64,000 nt of DNA from Aliiroseovarius sp. S1339 (GCF_023195695.1 NZ_JALPQG010000002.1:62001-126000); one strand, 5' to 3'; shown: positions 27,638 through 36,807, counted from the stretch's first letter. Translations and numbers: made by a program. Notes: generated from the sequence alone by a model not told the origin.

Positions 27638-27675
27638 TCAGGCGAGCACCCTCTTGCGGCACGGCGCTCGCCTGA
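27638..27675 (+). terminator. Hairpin after the Rnk-like pair
   Basis: A perfect 10-bp stem (TCAGGCGAGC at 27638-27647, GCTCGCCTGA at 27666-27675) with an 18-base loop starts 24 bases after the Rnk stop. No T run follows, so it is a weak terminator or an RNA-stabilising stem. Confidence 0.5.
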
Positions 27676-27738
27676 CAGCAGATAGATAAAAGATTTGGCG
27701 TAGTTCATGCTGCGCACTGCAATCGAAAGGTGTTTGTG

Positions 27739-28998
27739 ATGAGAGTTGTCGTTATGGGCGCGGGTGTCATTGGCGTCACCACAGCATATTATTTGGCAAA
27801 ACAAGGCGCCGAAGTCGTGGTGATCGACCGTCAGACCGGGCCGGGTCTTGAGACGAGCTATGCCAACGCGGGGCAGCTAAGCTATGGCATGACATCGCCA
27901 TGGGCAGCCCCCGGTATTCCGATGAAAGCCGTCAAGTGGATGTTCATGAAGCGCCGCCCCCTGTTTATCTGGCCGCTGATCAGCCCCACCATGTGGAAAT
28001 GGTGCGTGCAGATGGTGCGCAACTGCAACGAGGAAAGCTATCGCATCAACAAGGGGCGCATGGTGCGTGTCTCAAGCTACTCGCGCGATGTCATGCCAGA
28101 TCTGATTGCCGAAACCGGCATCGAATATGACGGGCGTCAGCAGGGCACTCTGCAATTGTTCCGCACGGCCAAACAGATGAAGGCATCGAAGGCCGATCAG
28201 GACATCTTGGCGGAATATGGATCGCCTTACGACGCGCTGGGTCGCGATGCCTGTATCGCCGTTGAGCCTGCGCTCGCAGAAGTGCGCAACAAGTTCGTCG
28301 GTGGTCTGCGTCTGACCGCGGATCGCACCGGCGATTGCCGCATGTTCACAATCGCCCTGACCGAAAAATGCAGCGAGATGGGGGTTGAATTCCACTATGG
28401 CCAATCCATCAAATCGATCGCTGTCGAGGGGGACAAGGTTGTAGGTGTTGACACGGAAATCGCCGGTCGCATCAGCGGGGACGCTTATGTTTGTGCCATG
28501 GGCAGCTATGCAGTGAACGTGCTGACCCCAATCGGGATCAAACTGCCGGTTTACCCGGTCAAGGGCTATTCGGTGACCTTGCCTGTCACCGACGATGCGT
28601 TCGCACCGCAATCCACGATCATGGACGAAACCCATAAAGTCGCGATCACGCGTTTGGGGGATCGCATCCGTGTTGCAGGACAAGCCGAGATTGCGGGCTA
28701 TTCCGATCGCCTAGGCCCACATGCCACGGATACCGTCAAGCACGTGATCAAAGATCTGTTTCCCAAAGGCGGAGATATTTCTAAGGCCGAGGGCTGGACC
28801 GGTCTGCGCCCGATGACGCCGGATGGAACGCCGGTTCTGGGCCCAACGCAGTTTGACAACCTGTTTCTGAATACTGGGCATGGGACGCTGGGCTGGACGA
28901 TGGCCTGCGGCTCAGGCCGCGCGGTGGCCGACATCGTGCTGGGAAAGACACCAGAGATTTCTATGGATGGGCTGACGGCGGCTCGATACGCACGATAG
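27739..28998 (+). CDS. dadA: D-amino-acid dehydrogenase
   Basis: This is an FAD enzyme of 419 aa that oxidatively deaminates D-amino acids, passing electrons to the respiratory chain. The N-terminal dinucleotide-binding motif is VVVMGAGVIGVTTAYYLA, followed by VVVIDR. The family's SYANAGQLSYGMTSPWAAPG and the C-terminal GWTGLRPMTPDGTPVLG are present. The ATG at 27739 has AAAGG 8 bases upstream; GTG codons at 27730 and 27736 are less likely. No dadX racemase or Lrp regulator lies beside it. A long hairpin follows. Confidence 0.92.
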   Translation: MRVVVMGAGVIGVTTAYYLAKQGAEVVVIDRQTGPGLETSYANAGQLSYGMTSPWAAPGIPMKAVKWMFMKRRPLFIWPLISPTMWKWCVQMVRNCNEESYRINKGRMVRVSSYSRDVMPDLIAETGIEYDGRQQGTLQLFRTAKQMKASKADQDILAEYGSPYDALGRDACIAVEPALAEVRNKFVGGLRLTADRTGDCRMFTIALTEKCSEMGVEFHYGQSIKSIAVEGDKVVGVDTEIAGRISGDAYVCAMGSYAVNVLTPIGIKLPVYPVKGYSVTLPVTDDAFAPQSTIMDETHKVAITRLGDRIRVAGQAEIAGYSDRLGPHATDTVKHVIKDLFPKGGDISKAEGWTGLRPMTPDGTPVLGPTQFDNLFLNTGHGTLGWTMACGSGRAVADIVLGKTPEISMDGLTAARYAR

Positions 28999-29004
28999 CA
29001 CGCG

Positions 29005-29039
29005 CGTCTGCGGTCTGGCAGGAAGCGCGACCGCAGACG
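29005..29039 (+). terminator. Hairpin downstream of dadA
   Basis: An 11-bp perfect stem (CGTCTGCGGTC at 29005-29015, GACCGCAGACG at 29029-29039) with a 13-base loop begins 6 bases after the dadA stop. It has no T run on either strand. A role in ending or stabilising the dadA message is likely. Confidence 0.5.
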
Positions 29040-29263
29040 GTTGACGAAACAGGTTTCGGGCTTGCGATCTAGGATGCGCGGGCAGCCTATTCGCAAAATA
29101 TCTTCGCAGACCAAGAACCATCTGGATCAGATGCGTTCGTGGTCCAAAGGTGAAACTATGATCTGTCGCAGTCCGTTACTTGTCTGGGTGCACCTGGGCA
29201 GGCGAACCTGATAAGATGAAAGCCAAGGTGCCGGATTGGCACAACCGCCAGAAGGGACACTGG

Positions 29264-30307
29264 ATGAACAGCTGGGTTACTGACGCAATCGGAAAGATCA
29301 ACGCGGATGCGCATCGTTCGGCTGACACACATCTTTTCAAGCTCCCTCTGCCGCGTCTTGAGGGCGTGGACATCTACCTGAAGGACGAAAGCACCCATCC
29401 GACTGGAAGCCTCAAGCATCGGCTTGCTCGGTCGCTGTTCTTGTATGCGCTGTGCAACGGCAAAATTCGGGAAGACACGACCGTCGTTGAGGCGTCTTCT
29501 GGAAGCACCGCCGTGTCCGAAGCCTATTTCGCGCGCATGATCGGCGTGCCCTTCATCGCTGTTGTTCCCGAAAGCACCGCGCGCAGCAAAATCAAGCTGA
29601 TTGAATTCTATGGCGGTCAAATTCACTTTGTGGATGCCGCTCCGCAAATGCACAGTGCATCGGTCGAGTTGGCCCGCGAGATTGATGGCTATTTCATGGA
29701 TCAGTTCACCTATGCCGAGCGAGCCACAGATTGGCGTGGCAACAACAACATCGCTGAAAGCGTGTTCACGCAGATGGAACGCGAACCTCACCCGATCCCT
29801 GCGCATTTGATCATGAGCGCTGGCACGGGCGGCACGTCGGCGACGCTGGGACGCTACATCCGCTACAAAGGCTATGACACCGAACTTACGGTCGTTGATC
29901 CGGAAAATTCAGTCTTCTATGACAGCTACATTAGCGGTGATCGCAGTCTGATTTCCGACAAATCCAGCCGGGTGGAAGGGATCGGCCGCCCAAAGGTAGA
30001 ACACTCGTTTCAACCCGGCGTGATCGACCACATGATACAAGTGCCTGATGCCGCCAGCATAGCCACGATGTTGTGGCTGGAAGAGCTGATCGGACGCAAG
30101 GCAGGGCCATCAACAGGGACAAATCTTTGGGGGGCTTTGCGGGTTGCTCAGGACATGGTCAAGGAAGGTCGCCAAGGCTCTATCGTCACGTTGTTGTGCG
30201 ACAGTGGGGAACGGTATCTTGACACCTATTACAATTCTGATTGGGTCAGTGACTGTATCGGTGATTGCCAAAGATATCACGAAGAGTTGGTGGCCGCCCA
30301 TGGTTGA
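29264..30307 (+). CDS. PLP-dependent cysteine desulfhydrase (Cds1-like)
   Basis: This is a fold-type II PLP enzyme of 347 aa, resembling mycobacterial Cds1, which breaks cysteine down to sulfide, pyruvate and ammonia. The PLP lysine is Lys51 in [27 protein letters not shown] at about 78-90 and the phosphate-binding loop SAGTGGTSA at 185-193 are present, with [17 protein letters not shown] between. The ATG at 29264 has AGAAGGGA 6 bases upstream, better than the ATG at 29216. It could also be a cysteine-synthase relative. Its neighbour dadA is another amino-acid degrading enzyme. Confidence 0.8.
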   Translation: MNSWVTDAIGKINADAHRSADTHLFKLPLPRLEGVDIYLKDESTHPTGSLKHRLARSLFLYALCNGKIREDTTVVEASSGSTAVSEAYFARMIGVPFIAVVPESTARSKIKLIEFYGGQIHFVDAAPQMHSASVELAREIDGYFMDQFTYAERATDWRGNNNIAESVFTQMEREPHPIPAHLIMSAGTGGTSATLGRYIRYKGYDTELTVVDPENSVFYDSYISGDRSLISDKSSRVEGIGRPKVEHSFQPGVIDHMIQVPDAASIATMLWLEELIGRKAGPSTGTNLWGALRVAQDMVKEGRQGSIVTLLCDSGERYLDTYYNSDWVSDCIGDCQRYHEELVAAHG

Positions 30308-30337
30308 CCATTCACTGTAGCCTGATCAACAGAATGA

Positions 30338-31594
30338 CTATTTTGGTTTGACGGGGTCCGTGCGGGGATCAAGTGCCATAGCGATGGGCGTAACATCCGG
30401 AAGCGGCACATACCGTTCCTGTTGGTCTGCTGGAATGACTGGCCGTATGGCGACTTGGGTCAGCACGAAAACTGCATAGAGAATTGCGACGGCGCTTTCG
30501 AAGATAAAAAAGCTGGACGGACCGTAGGCTGACATAAGCGTCGCGGCGAGCACCGGGCCGATCGTCGCCCCGATTGAATATACCATAAGCAAGCGGCCAG
30601 ACGCTGCGATGTAGTATTTCCGTTCCAAACGGTCGAAGGTTTGCGCAACGCAGAGCGGATAGACGCTGCTCATCGCCCCCCCAAAGAATACGGCCATGGT
30701 CAGCAAGGTCGTAAACGGCAGACCAGAGGCGACAAATGTGGCCAATATCCCCCAAGCGGTGCCGACCGCGATCAATGCACCTGACATGACAATACGCCGG
30801 TCGAACCGGTCTGCCACCACGCCCATAGGAAGTTGGAAAACCAGCCCCCCAAGAACCACGGCGCTCATGAACATGGCTGCTTGCGACACGCCCAGCCCGA
30901 TCTTAAGCGCAAACACGACACCCATCGCATAGAAGGACCCGACCATCAGGCCTGCCACGCCTGCACCGACCACGCCAACCTTCGACGCCGAATAAAGATC
31001 CCTGACGTTCAGCACACGGCTTTCGCTTAGATTGGGTTCGCCCAAGCTGGTCATTGCAACCGGGATCAGTGCAAGTCCGATCAGGGACGCCGCCAACATG
31101 AAGAGGTCTGGACCAGAGACATCGGCGATGTTGACCAGCGTCTGCCCCGTCGCAATCGCGAGATAAAAGGTCAACATGTAGAAACTGAGAACCCGCCCGC
31201 GCGTCTCGTTGCTGCTGCGGGTATTCAGCCAGCTTTCAATCGTGGCCGTCAAACCAGCGATGCAGAAGCCGTTGACAATGCGCAGGATCAGCCACGCCAC
31301 GGGATGGAAAAAGGCCGCATAAGCCAGTGTCGCAGCAGCGGTCAGCGCCGCGAAAACGGCGAAGGCTCGAATATGGCCGATGCGAAAAATCACGTGTTTG
31401 CCGCGCAGACCGCCCAATGCCAGGCCAAGGTAATAGGCCGCCATAATCGCGCCGGTAAGGGCGACGGGATAACCAGCACCCTCCATCCGAAGCGGCAGTA
31501 TGACACCCAGAAGGCTATTACCGATCATGAAGGCTGCAGTACCTCCCAAAAGGGCTTTTACCGAGACAAGAATTTCGCGAATGCTTTGTGCCAA
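30338..31594 (-). CDS. MFS transporter (YcaD-like)
   Basis: This is a 12-segment major facilitator of 418 aa from my chosen TTG start at 31594, which has GGAG 7 bases upstream and places the first membrane segment near residue 15, as in the family. A longer frame to 31681 lacks a ribosome site. Family features include GLALGGLRGKHVIFRIGHIR and TIESWLNTRSSNETRGRVLS. The substrate is unknown. It lies convergent to the Cds1-like gene. Confidence 0.82.
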   Translation of the reverse strand: MAQSIREILVSVKALLGGTAAFMIGNSLLGVILPLRMEGAGYPVALTGAIMAAYYLGLALGGLRGKHVIFRIGHIRAFAVFAALTAAATLAYAAFFHPVAWLILRIVNGFCIAGLTATIESWLNTRSSNETRGRVLSFYMLTFYLAIATGQTLVNIADVSGPDLFMLAASLIGLALIPVAMTSLGEPNLSESRVLNVRDLYSASKVGVVGAGVAGLMVGSFYAMGVVFALKIGLGVSQAAMFMSAVVLGGLVFQLPMGVVADRFDRRIVMSGALIAVGTAWGILATFVASGLPFTTLLTMAVFFGGAMSSVYPLCVAQTFDRLERKYYIAASGRLLMVYSIGATIGPVLAATLMSAYGPSSFFIFESAVAILYAVFVLTQVAIRPVIPADQQERYVPLPDVTPIAMALDPRTDPVKPK

Positions 31595-31794
31595 GTTCGT
31601 GCTCCGGTCTTCGCCCTTGTGAGGCTGTGTGCAAGGAAGTGTGGGCAAGGGTATGCCTTCAACAACCCTGCCTAGAAACACCGATTTTGTCGATATTTAA
31701 TGAATGGCTGTTTGCAAGCCATGTCCTGCTTTGCCATCACAAGTGGGATCAATACCGGAACGGATGGCAAGCATGTCTGACGCGAACAGATGAA

Positions 31795-31821
31795 ACAAGC
31801 CCCGGGGATGCCGGGGCTTGT
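31795..31821 (-). terminator. Terminator after dps
   Basis: An 11-bp perfect stem (ACAAGCCCCGG at 31795-31805, CCGGGGCTTGT at 31811-31821) has a 5-base loop and lies 26 bases after the dps stop. T-rich bases follow on both strands (TTGTTTGTCT rightward, TTTC leftward), so it may act in either direction. Confidence 0.65.
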
Positions 31822-31846
31822 TGTTTGTCTAGATTATTGAATGAGG

Positions 31847-32326
31847 CTAGGCGGCCAGTGACCGCAGCATCCAAGCCGTTTTTTCATGAAAAGCGGCGCG
31901 TTCCGTTGCAAGGTCGGCGGTCGCCGGATCATTTTCCGCTTCCGCGATTTCAACCAAGGCACGTGCACGCTCTGTCAGCGTTTCGTGATCCGCCAGAAGG
32001 TCGTTGATCATCTGAACCGCGCTCAGCGCTTCGTTCGCGCTTTTGTCCGTGTCCGAGACCTTTACCGATGCCAGCTGACCCAGCGCCCTGATACGTTCGG
32101 CAATCACGTCTGCCGCCGCGAACATCTCGTCGTATTGCTCTTCCGTCAGACTGTGCACGGCAAAGAACAACGGACCGGTCACGTTCCAGTGATAGGTATG
32201 TGTCTTGATGATAAGCGCGTAGGTGTCGTTCAACACCTCAGCCAGTGCGTCGACAACCGGCTTGGCATTCCGAATGTCGGGTTTTGGGGTGTCGGTCATG
32301 GCAGTTTGTTTCAAAGTCGTGGTCAT
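31847..32326 (-). CDS. dps: Dps-family DNA-binding ferritin-like protein
   Basis: Dps forms a dodecamer that oxidises and stores iron and protects DNA from peroxide. The 159-aa protein has the ferroxidase ligands in place: His46 in THTYHWNVTG, His58 and Glu62 in AVHSLTEEQ, then Asp73 and Glu77 in ADVIAERIRALG. The ATG at 32326 is preceded by GGAGAAG; a longer frame to 32458 is rejected. It lies between a DUF1127 gene and an MFS gene, in a stress-type neighbourhood. Confidence 0.92.
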   Translation of the reverse strand: MTTTLKQTAMTDTPKPDIRNAKPVVDALAEVLNDTYALIIKTHTYHWNVTGPLFFAVHSLTEEQYDEMFAAADVIAERIRALGQLASVKVSDTDKSANEALSAVQMINDLLADHETLTERARALVEIAEAENDPATADLATERAAFHEKTAWMLRSLAA

Positions 32327-32454
32327 GTCTTCTCCAATTCTGAAAGAGGTGCTTTGCGATGTGCATTCGTGCCGGGATAGGGATGGTGAAGTTGCACGCT
32401 GTTCGCGCGACATCGAGTGTCGCGACAGCGCGCTGCTTCCAGCTGCCAACCCTA

Positions 32455-32748
32455 TCACGACGGTCGCAACGCGCCCAGCTGATTGATGTTATCGACACCG
32501 GCTTGACGCGGGCTGATCCGTGCCTTTCGCTCGTGGCAGACAGCCACAAAACTGGGAATCTCGTCTCGTCGAAGTCCGATATCAGTGAGCATTCGGTCAT
32601 CGAGGTGCTGCAATTCAACGGTCATTCTACGGCGTTGCCACTTGTCGATCATTGCATAACGCAACCGCGCGAAAAGACCCATACCGTCGTCTGCCCGATC
32701 TTCGTGCGTAGGAATGTTGATCATTTTTCTAGTCAGATAAATGGACAT
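32455..32748 (-). CDS. DUF1127 family protein
   Basis: This 97-aa protein has the DUF1127 core LRYAMIDKWQRRRMTVELQH and LDDRMLTDIGLRRDEIPSFV. The ATG at 32748 follows GGAGGATAGC. Like the DUF1127 gene at 25807, it is divergent from a copy of the structured element, here starting 100 bases away. The pair of DUF1127 gene plus element seems to be a duplicated module. Confidence 0.85.
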   Translation of the reverse strand: MSIYLTRKMINIPTHEDRADDGMGLFARLRYAMIDKWQRRRMTVELQHLDDRMLTDIGLRRDEIPSFVAVCHERKARISPRQAGVDNINQLGALRPS

Positions 32749-32847
32749 GCTATCCTCCGATTCTGATAAGATGGAACTTGGATTTTCCCGCACCGCTGGC
32801 GGGTCATCTTCGTTCATTTTCATGCATTGGATGAGAGATCAGAATAA

Positions 32848-32934
32848 CCCCAGAGCAGGGACGCGCGCGAACGCTGCGTCCGCCTGGGGCTACAGGCGGT
32901 TCAGTAGTCTTCCCGCGACAATCGGGAACCTTCT
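32848..32934 (+). ncRNA. Candidate structured cis-regulatory RNA, copy 2
   Basis: This is the partner of 26254-26341. CCCC at 32848-32851 can pair with the GGGG in the loop of a hairpin formed by CGCCTG (32881-32886) and CAGGCG (32893-32898). An inserted hairpin, GGACGC (32859-32864) with GCGTCC (32876-32881), lies between. GTTCAGT is conserved. The last hairpin, TTCCCG (32910-32915) with CGGGAA (32923-32928), covers GGGA, again 7 bases before an ATG, at 32935. Where the stems differ from copy 1, pairing is kept. Confidence 0.5.
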
Positions 32935-33024
32935 ATGAAAGCTGAACAACATCATAACCCTCATATGGGCCTCGTGATGTGGTCTTTCAAGGCATCAATC
33001 ACGCCATATCACCCATTGGCATGA
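32935..33024 (+). CDS. Short ORF after structured RNA, copy 2
   Basis: This 29-aa frame begins MKAEQHHNPHMGLVMWSF and stops at 33024. It shares the pattern M-x-A-x-x-HH-x-x-x-MG with the short ORF at 26342; similarity ends soon after. The different lengths but shared starts suggest that the first residues, or the RNA that encodes them, matter most. Coding status is unproven. Confidence 0.3.
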   Translation: MKAEQHHNPHMGLVMWSFKASITPYHPLA

Positions 33025-33158
33025 ATGCGCTCAGATCGGATGCCGAAGCAATACCCAAGCAGCAGCATGCGGATGAGCAGTTCATGCTTCGATCAAGGAA
33101 GAGTTTTCAACGAAATAAGCCAATCTCAGACCCGTCCTTCCATTCACGCGACGCGGGG

Positions 33159-33795
33159 TCAGACGACATTCTTAGTGTAGGCGATCGACCCCGCACTCAC
33201 CCCAAGCACCTTCTCATGAATGTCTGACAACACTTCTTGAGCCCTCTCGGCCCGGGGCCCGTTCTGCGTGGACTTCATAAATCTTGGCATTTGAGCGCTT
33301 GTCTGCCCACAAAGTATACGAGCCAGATCGCTGCCGCGAGCGCCATAGACCGCCACGGTATCATGGACAAGGGTCCCTGCTATATGAGGTGAGTGTCCCG
33401 TCGCAACTCTGAAACTTCCCGGCATGGCCCTCGCTGACAAGGCTTCGTTCATATCATTCGTGAACAGTGGCGTACCCCGACGCCCGGCATAGCGTGACCG
33501 ACAATTCCTGCCTTTGCCATAAAGGAGGAGTTCATCCCGATAAGGTGTCAAACTATGATGAAGGATTCCACTGTGGCGAAATTCTGATTTTCTGGATGTG
33601 ACATTCAGCGTCCACCCACCTTCTTGACGCACGATGTGGCTTCCGATCAGCAAACAATCCAAATCTTTGACGCGCAACGGAACGAGCGACAGCAAGGCGG
33701 GATAGGCAGATCGTTGAAAATACTTCTTTCGATTGCTCGGCTGGTTCTCTTCCTGTGCTTTGCGGCGCCATTTGGCAGTTGAAAGAGCAATGTCA
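33159..33795 (-). pseudogene. Decayed tyrosine recombinase (phage-type integrase)
   Basis: A leftward frame reads KWRRKAQEENQPSNRKKYF, VPLRVKDLDCLLIGSHIVRQ, GGWTLNVTSRKSEFRH and GTPLFTNDMNEALSAR, matching the catalytic domain of integrases. The box that should read HxxR is HIAG in HSPHIAGTLVHD, and the region where the nucleophilic Tyr is expected reads AQMPRFMKS without Tyr. The N-terminal half is missing, and no start codon with a ribosome site is seen. It lies about 0.5 kb from the 3' end of tRNA-Ser, typical of an island integrase. Confidence 0.7.
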
Positions 33796-34312
33796 CGCAG
33801 ACAAAGTGGGCGGACGTGAGCTTGATGTTGACGAAGAAGCAGAGGCCCGCGCGGCGATCACCCTATACGTCTTTGACGTTGGAACGGACGAAGAAGATAT
33901 TGTATTTGTCGAAAGTGAACTTGACCTTAAACACCTCGACATTGACCTTGGGGAGGTCACTGTGTTCCAACCAGATGATTATTGGGATGGGGACGAAGAA
34001 AGGTGAATTCTGATGCACCCACATTTTTGTGAAACGCCTACAAAACAAGGCGCAAACCCCCACTAACTGCCTGATCAAAGGCGACAAACTAAGCGTGATG
34101 GTTAAGCTCCCAAACTCATAACGCTACAACGGCCAAAACCGTCGAAAAATATGGGGTTCAATCACGTAACATTGTACGATTTGCGACCCTGCGCTCTTGC
34201 GACGAAGAACGCACAAGGGCTGATACGTTCGCCAAATTTGCACCCTGAAATGTACCGCAACTGGGAGGAAAGAAAAGTTTATGTTCAATCCCAAAACCTT
34301 AGCTGGAATTAG
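33796..34312. other. Gene-poor stretch between integrase remnant and tRNA-Ser
   Basis: I see no firm gene in these 517 bases. One rightward frame ending at 34006 encodes a very acidic stretch (DLKHLDIDLGEVTVFQPDDY), but it starts inside the integrase remnant without a ribosome site, so I do not call it. I did not find a repeat of the tRNA 3' end here that would mark an attachment site. Confidence 0.4.
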
Positions 34313-34402
34313 TGGCGGAGACGAAGGGATTCGAACCCTCGAGACCCTTCCGGGCCTACTCCCTTAGCAGGGGAGCGCCTTCGACCACTCGGCCACGTCT
34401 CC
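34313..34402 (-). tRNA. tRNA-Ser (GCT anticodon)
   Basis: This is a 90-base class II tRNA on the minus strand. The acceptor arms GGAGACG and CGTCTCC pair, followed by G and an encoded CCA (TGG at 34313-34315 on the plus strand). The anticodon stem CTCCC/GGGAG encloses CTGCTAA, giving anticodon GCT, which reads AGC/AGU serine codons. A long variable arm and the T-loop GGTTCGAATCC are present. Its 3' end faces a decayed integrase gene. Confidence 0.95.
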
Positions 34403-34932
34403 GCTGACCCGTTTATCCATCTCAAAAAGACGGGGCAAGGGCGAAATGGAAAAAATGTCCTGTTGGGCTGGCTATTACCGCATCATGTAATGACGGGTGC
34501 ACAATCGAGTGTCATGGTCAGTTGTGCTGTTGCGCACAGGATGATCGGAGAACACAAGATCGCGGATGCGCAGCGGCCACTACGTTCGCAGCGCCAATCC
34601 TAGCGCTGCGAAACCGCACGGATCGGCTTGGTGCCCCCCCCTGCAGAGGGAGCGCCTTCAGAAACCTTCCTTGGCACACCCCATCTAGGTCGTACGGCGT
34701 TGGCCCGTTGCCATGTCCATTGGATCTGCTCTGCGCAAAAAAGATGCAATCTCTTGACCCCGTTGGACGCAAAGGTTTCAGTAAGAAGTGAACACGTTAA
34801 GATAATGGTCGCAATACAACAGAGAGACGGCGGCAAGACATGCGCTGCCTGCAAAAAAGCGCCTGTAATCATATCGCCAGGAGTTGCGCGGCGGCTCCCT
34901 GACCCATCACGCCTGACAGAATAGGAAATTCA
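34403..34932. other. Gene-poor stretch between tRNA-Ser and the Kef-type antiporter
   Basis: Several short frames cross these 530 bases on both strands. None has a ribosome site, domain or consistent composition. The last 20 bases hold the leader AATAGGAAATTCA of the downstream antiporter gene. The tRNA-Ser promoter must lie just right of 34402. Confidence 0.4.
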
Positions 34933-36807
34933 ATGACCGCCGAGTTCATGCTGATCGCCTTCACGCTGTTTCTGGCTGGGGTTCTGGCTGTGCCCATCGC
35001 ATCGTGGCTCGGCCTTGGGTCAGTGCTGGGCTATCTGACAGCCGGCATCCTTATCAGCCCGTTCCTGCACTGGGTCGGCACGGATGTGGTTGCGCTTCAG
35101 CATTTCTCGGAATTTGGCGTCGTCATGATGCTGTTCATTGTCGGACTTGAAATGAACCCGAAATCGCTTTGGGCGATGCGGTCTCGCATTTTCTTACTCG
35201 GTGGCCTGCAAGTCGTGGTCACAACGCTGATCGTCATGGCAATCGCCATGGCTTTTGGCCAACCTTGGAGCATCGGGCTGGCCATTGGTCTGGTCCTCGC
35301 CCTGTCCTCGACCGCGATCGTAAACCAGACCTTGCGGGAAAAAGGTCTGTTGCGGTCGGACGGTGGGCAGGCCAGCTTCTCGGTTCTGCTGATGCAGGAT
35401 ATCGCGGTGATTCCGATGCTGGCGTTAATCCCATTGCTTGCACTGCCTGAACTGACGGAAGCGATGTCTCATGGTGCCACGGGCGAAGGGGCGCACGGCG
35501 AGGGCGGTCTGAACCTGAGTCTGGTTGACGGGTTGAATGGCTGGCAGACAGGTCTGGTTACGCTGGCGGCCATCGCGGCTGTTGTCTTCATTGGCACCTA
35601 CCTGACCACACCTGTCTTCCGGTTCGTTGCACGCGCCCGACTGCGGGAGCTTTTTGTCACCACCGCCTTGATGATGGTGCTTGGCATTGCGCTTCTGATG
35701 ACTTTGGTCGGACTATCACCGGCTTTGGGCACGTTTCTGGCGGGCGTGGTGATGGGCGGTAGCGAATACCGGCATGAATTGGAAAGCGATATTGACCCAC
35801 TAAAGGGCATCTTTCTGGGCGTCTTTTTTATCACCGTCGGGGCAAGCATTGATTTTGGGCTGTTGGGCCAGAACATCGTGTTGGTTTTGGGTTTGACCTT
35901 TGGTCTGATTGCTCTGAAATGCGTTATCCTGCTGGCGCTGGGGCGGGCTTTCCGGCTGCAGGGGGGCGACAAATGGCTGTTCGGGCTGGGACTTGCGCAA
36001 GCTGGTGAGTTCGGTTTTGTCCTGCTGTCCTTCACCGTCGCGAATGCCGTTATTCCCAAGGACATCGCGGGCATTCTGCTTCTGGTCGTGGCCTTGTCGA
36101 TGTTGCTGACCCCTGCCCTGTTCATCCTATATGACCGCGTTATCGCGCCGCGTTATTCAAACAAAGAAGAGCGCGAAGCAGATATGATCGAGGAGCCCGC
36201 CCCAATCATCGTTGCGGGTCATGGTCGGTTCGGCGGCATCGTGAACCGGGGGTTGCGGGCCGCTGGGCATGATACGACGGTGCTCGACTATTCATCAGAG
36301 CAGTTGGCCCTGCTGCGCCGCTTCAAAATCAGCGTGCATTTTGGCGATGCAACGCGCCCCGACCTTCTGCAAGCCGCTGGCATTGGCGAGGCCAAGATCC
36401 TTGTCGTGGCCATTGACGGCAAAGACGCAATTACCGAGTTGACCCGATATGTTTGCGCGCATTTCCCGCATGTGCATGTCATTGCCCGCGCTGTCGACCG
36501 CAACCACGTCTATGACCTGTGGTCCGTTGGATGCCGCGATGTTATCCGCGAGACCTATGACAGTTCATTACGTGCCACCCGATCGGCATTTGAGGCGTTG
36601 GGCCACAGCCGCGCAACTGCCGAACGCATGGTCGCCGAATTCGATACATCTGATCGCGAGGTCATGCTTGATCTCGCTGAACTTCACGACATTAACATAC
36701 CTGCGGTGGAAAACGACGCCTATATGCAAAGGGTCAGCGAGATGATGGAAGTTTGGCAGGAACAACTGGCCGGAAGGGTATCAAACGCAACGAAAATCGC
36801 TGATTAG
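34933..36807 (+). CDS. Kef-type cation/proton antiporter (CPA2 family) with RCK domain
   Basis: This is an inner-membrane antiporter of 624 aa. About a dozen membrane segments fill the first 400 residues, including GLGSVLGYLTAGILISPFL and ALSSTAIVNQTL. A cytoplasmic RCK/TrkA-N domain starts near residue 417 with IIVAGHGRFGGIVNRGLRAA, a nucleotide-binding loop. It resembles KefB/KefC, which export potassium under glutathione-adduct control, but no KefF/KefG ancillary gene is adjacent. A His/Gly-rich loop (SHGATGEGAHGEGG) lies near residue 180. Confidence 0.85.
   Translation: MTAEFMLIAFTLFLAGVLAVPIASWLGLGSVLGYLTAGILISPFLHWVGTDVVALQHFSEFGVVMMLFIVGLEMNPKSLWAMRSRIFLLGGLQVVVTTLIVMAIAMAFGQPWSIGLAIGLVLALSSTAIVNQTLREKGLLRSDGGQASFSVLLMQDIAVIPMLALIPLLALPELTEAMSHGATGEGAHGEGGLNLSLVDGLNGWQTGLVTLAAIAAVVFIGTYLTTPVFRFVARARLRELFVTTALMMVLGIALLMTLVGLSPALGTFLAGVVMGGSEYRHELESDIDPLKGIFLGVFFITVGASIDFGLLGQNIVLVLGLTFGLIALKCVILLALGRAFRLQGGDKWLFGLGLAQAGEFGFVLLSFTVANAVIPKDIAGILLLVVALSMLLTPALFILYDRVIAPRYSNKEEREADMIEEPAPIIVAGHGRFGGIVNRGLRAAGHDTTVLDYSSEQLALLRRFKISVHFGDATRPDLLQAAGIGEAKILVVAIDGKDAITELTRYVCAHFPHVHVIARAVDRNHVYDLWSVGCRDVIRETYDSSLRATRSAFEALGHSRATAERMVAEFDTSDREVMLDLAELHDINIPAVENDAYMQRVSEMMEVWQEQLAGRVSNATKIAD

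Noticed and set aside
33755-34006. Acidic 83-aa rightward frame next to the integrase remnant
   Set aside because: It starts inside the remnant without a ribosome site and has no domain; kept only as a remark.
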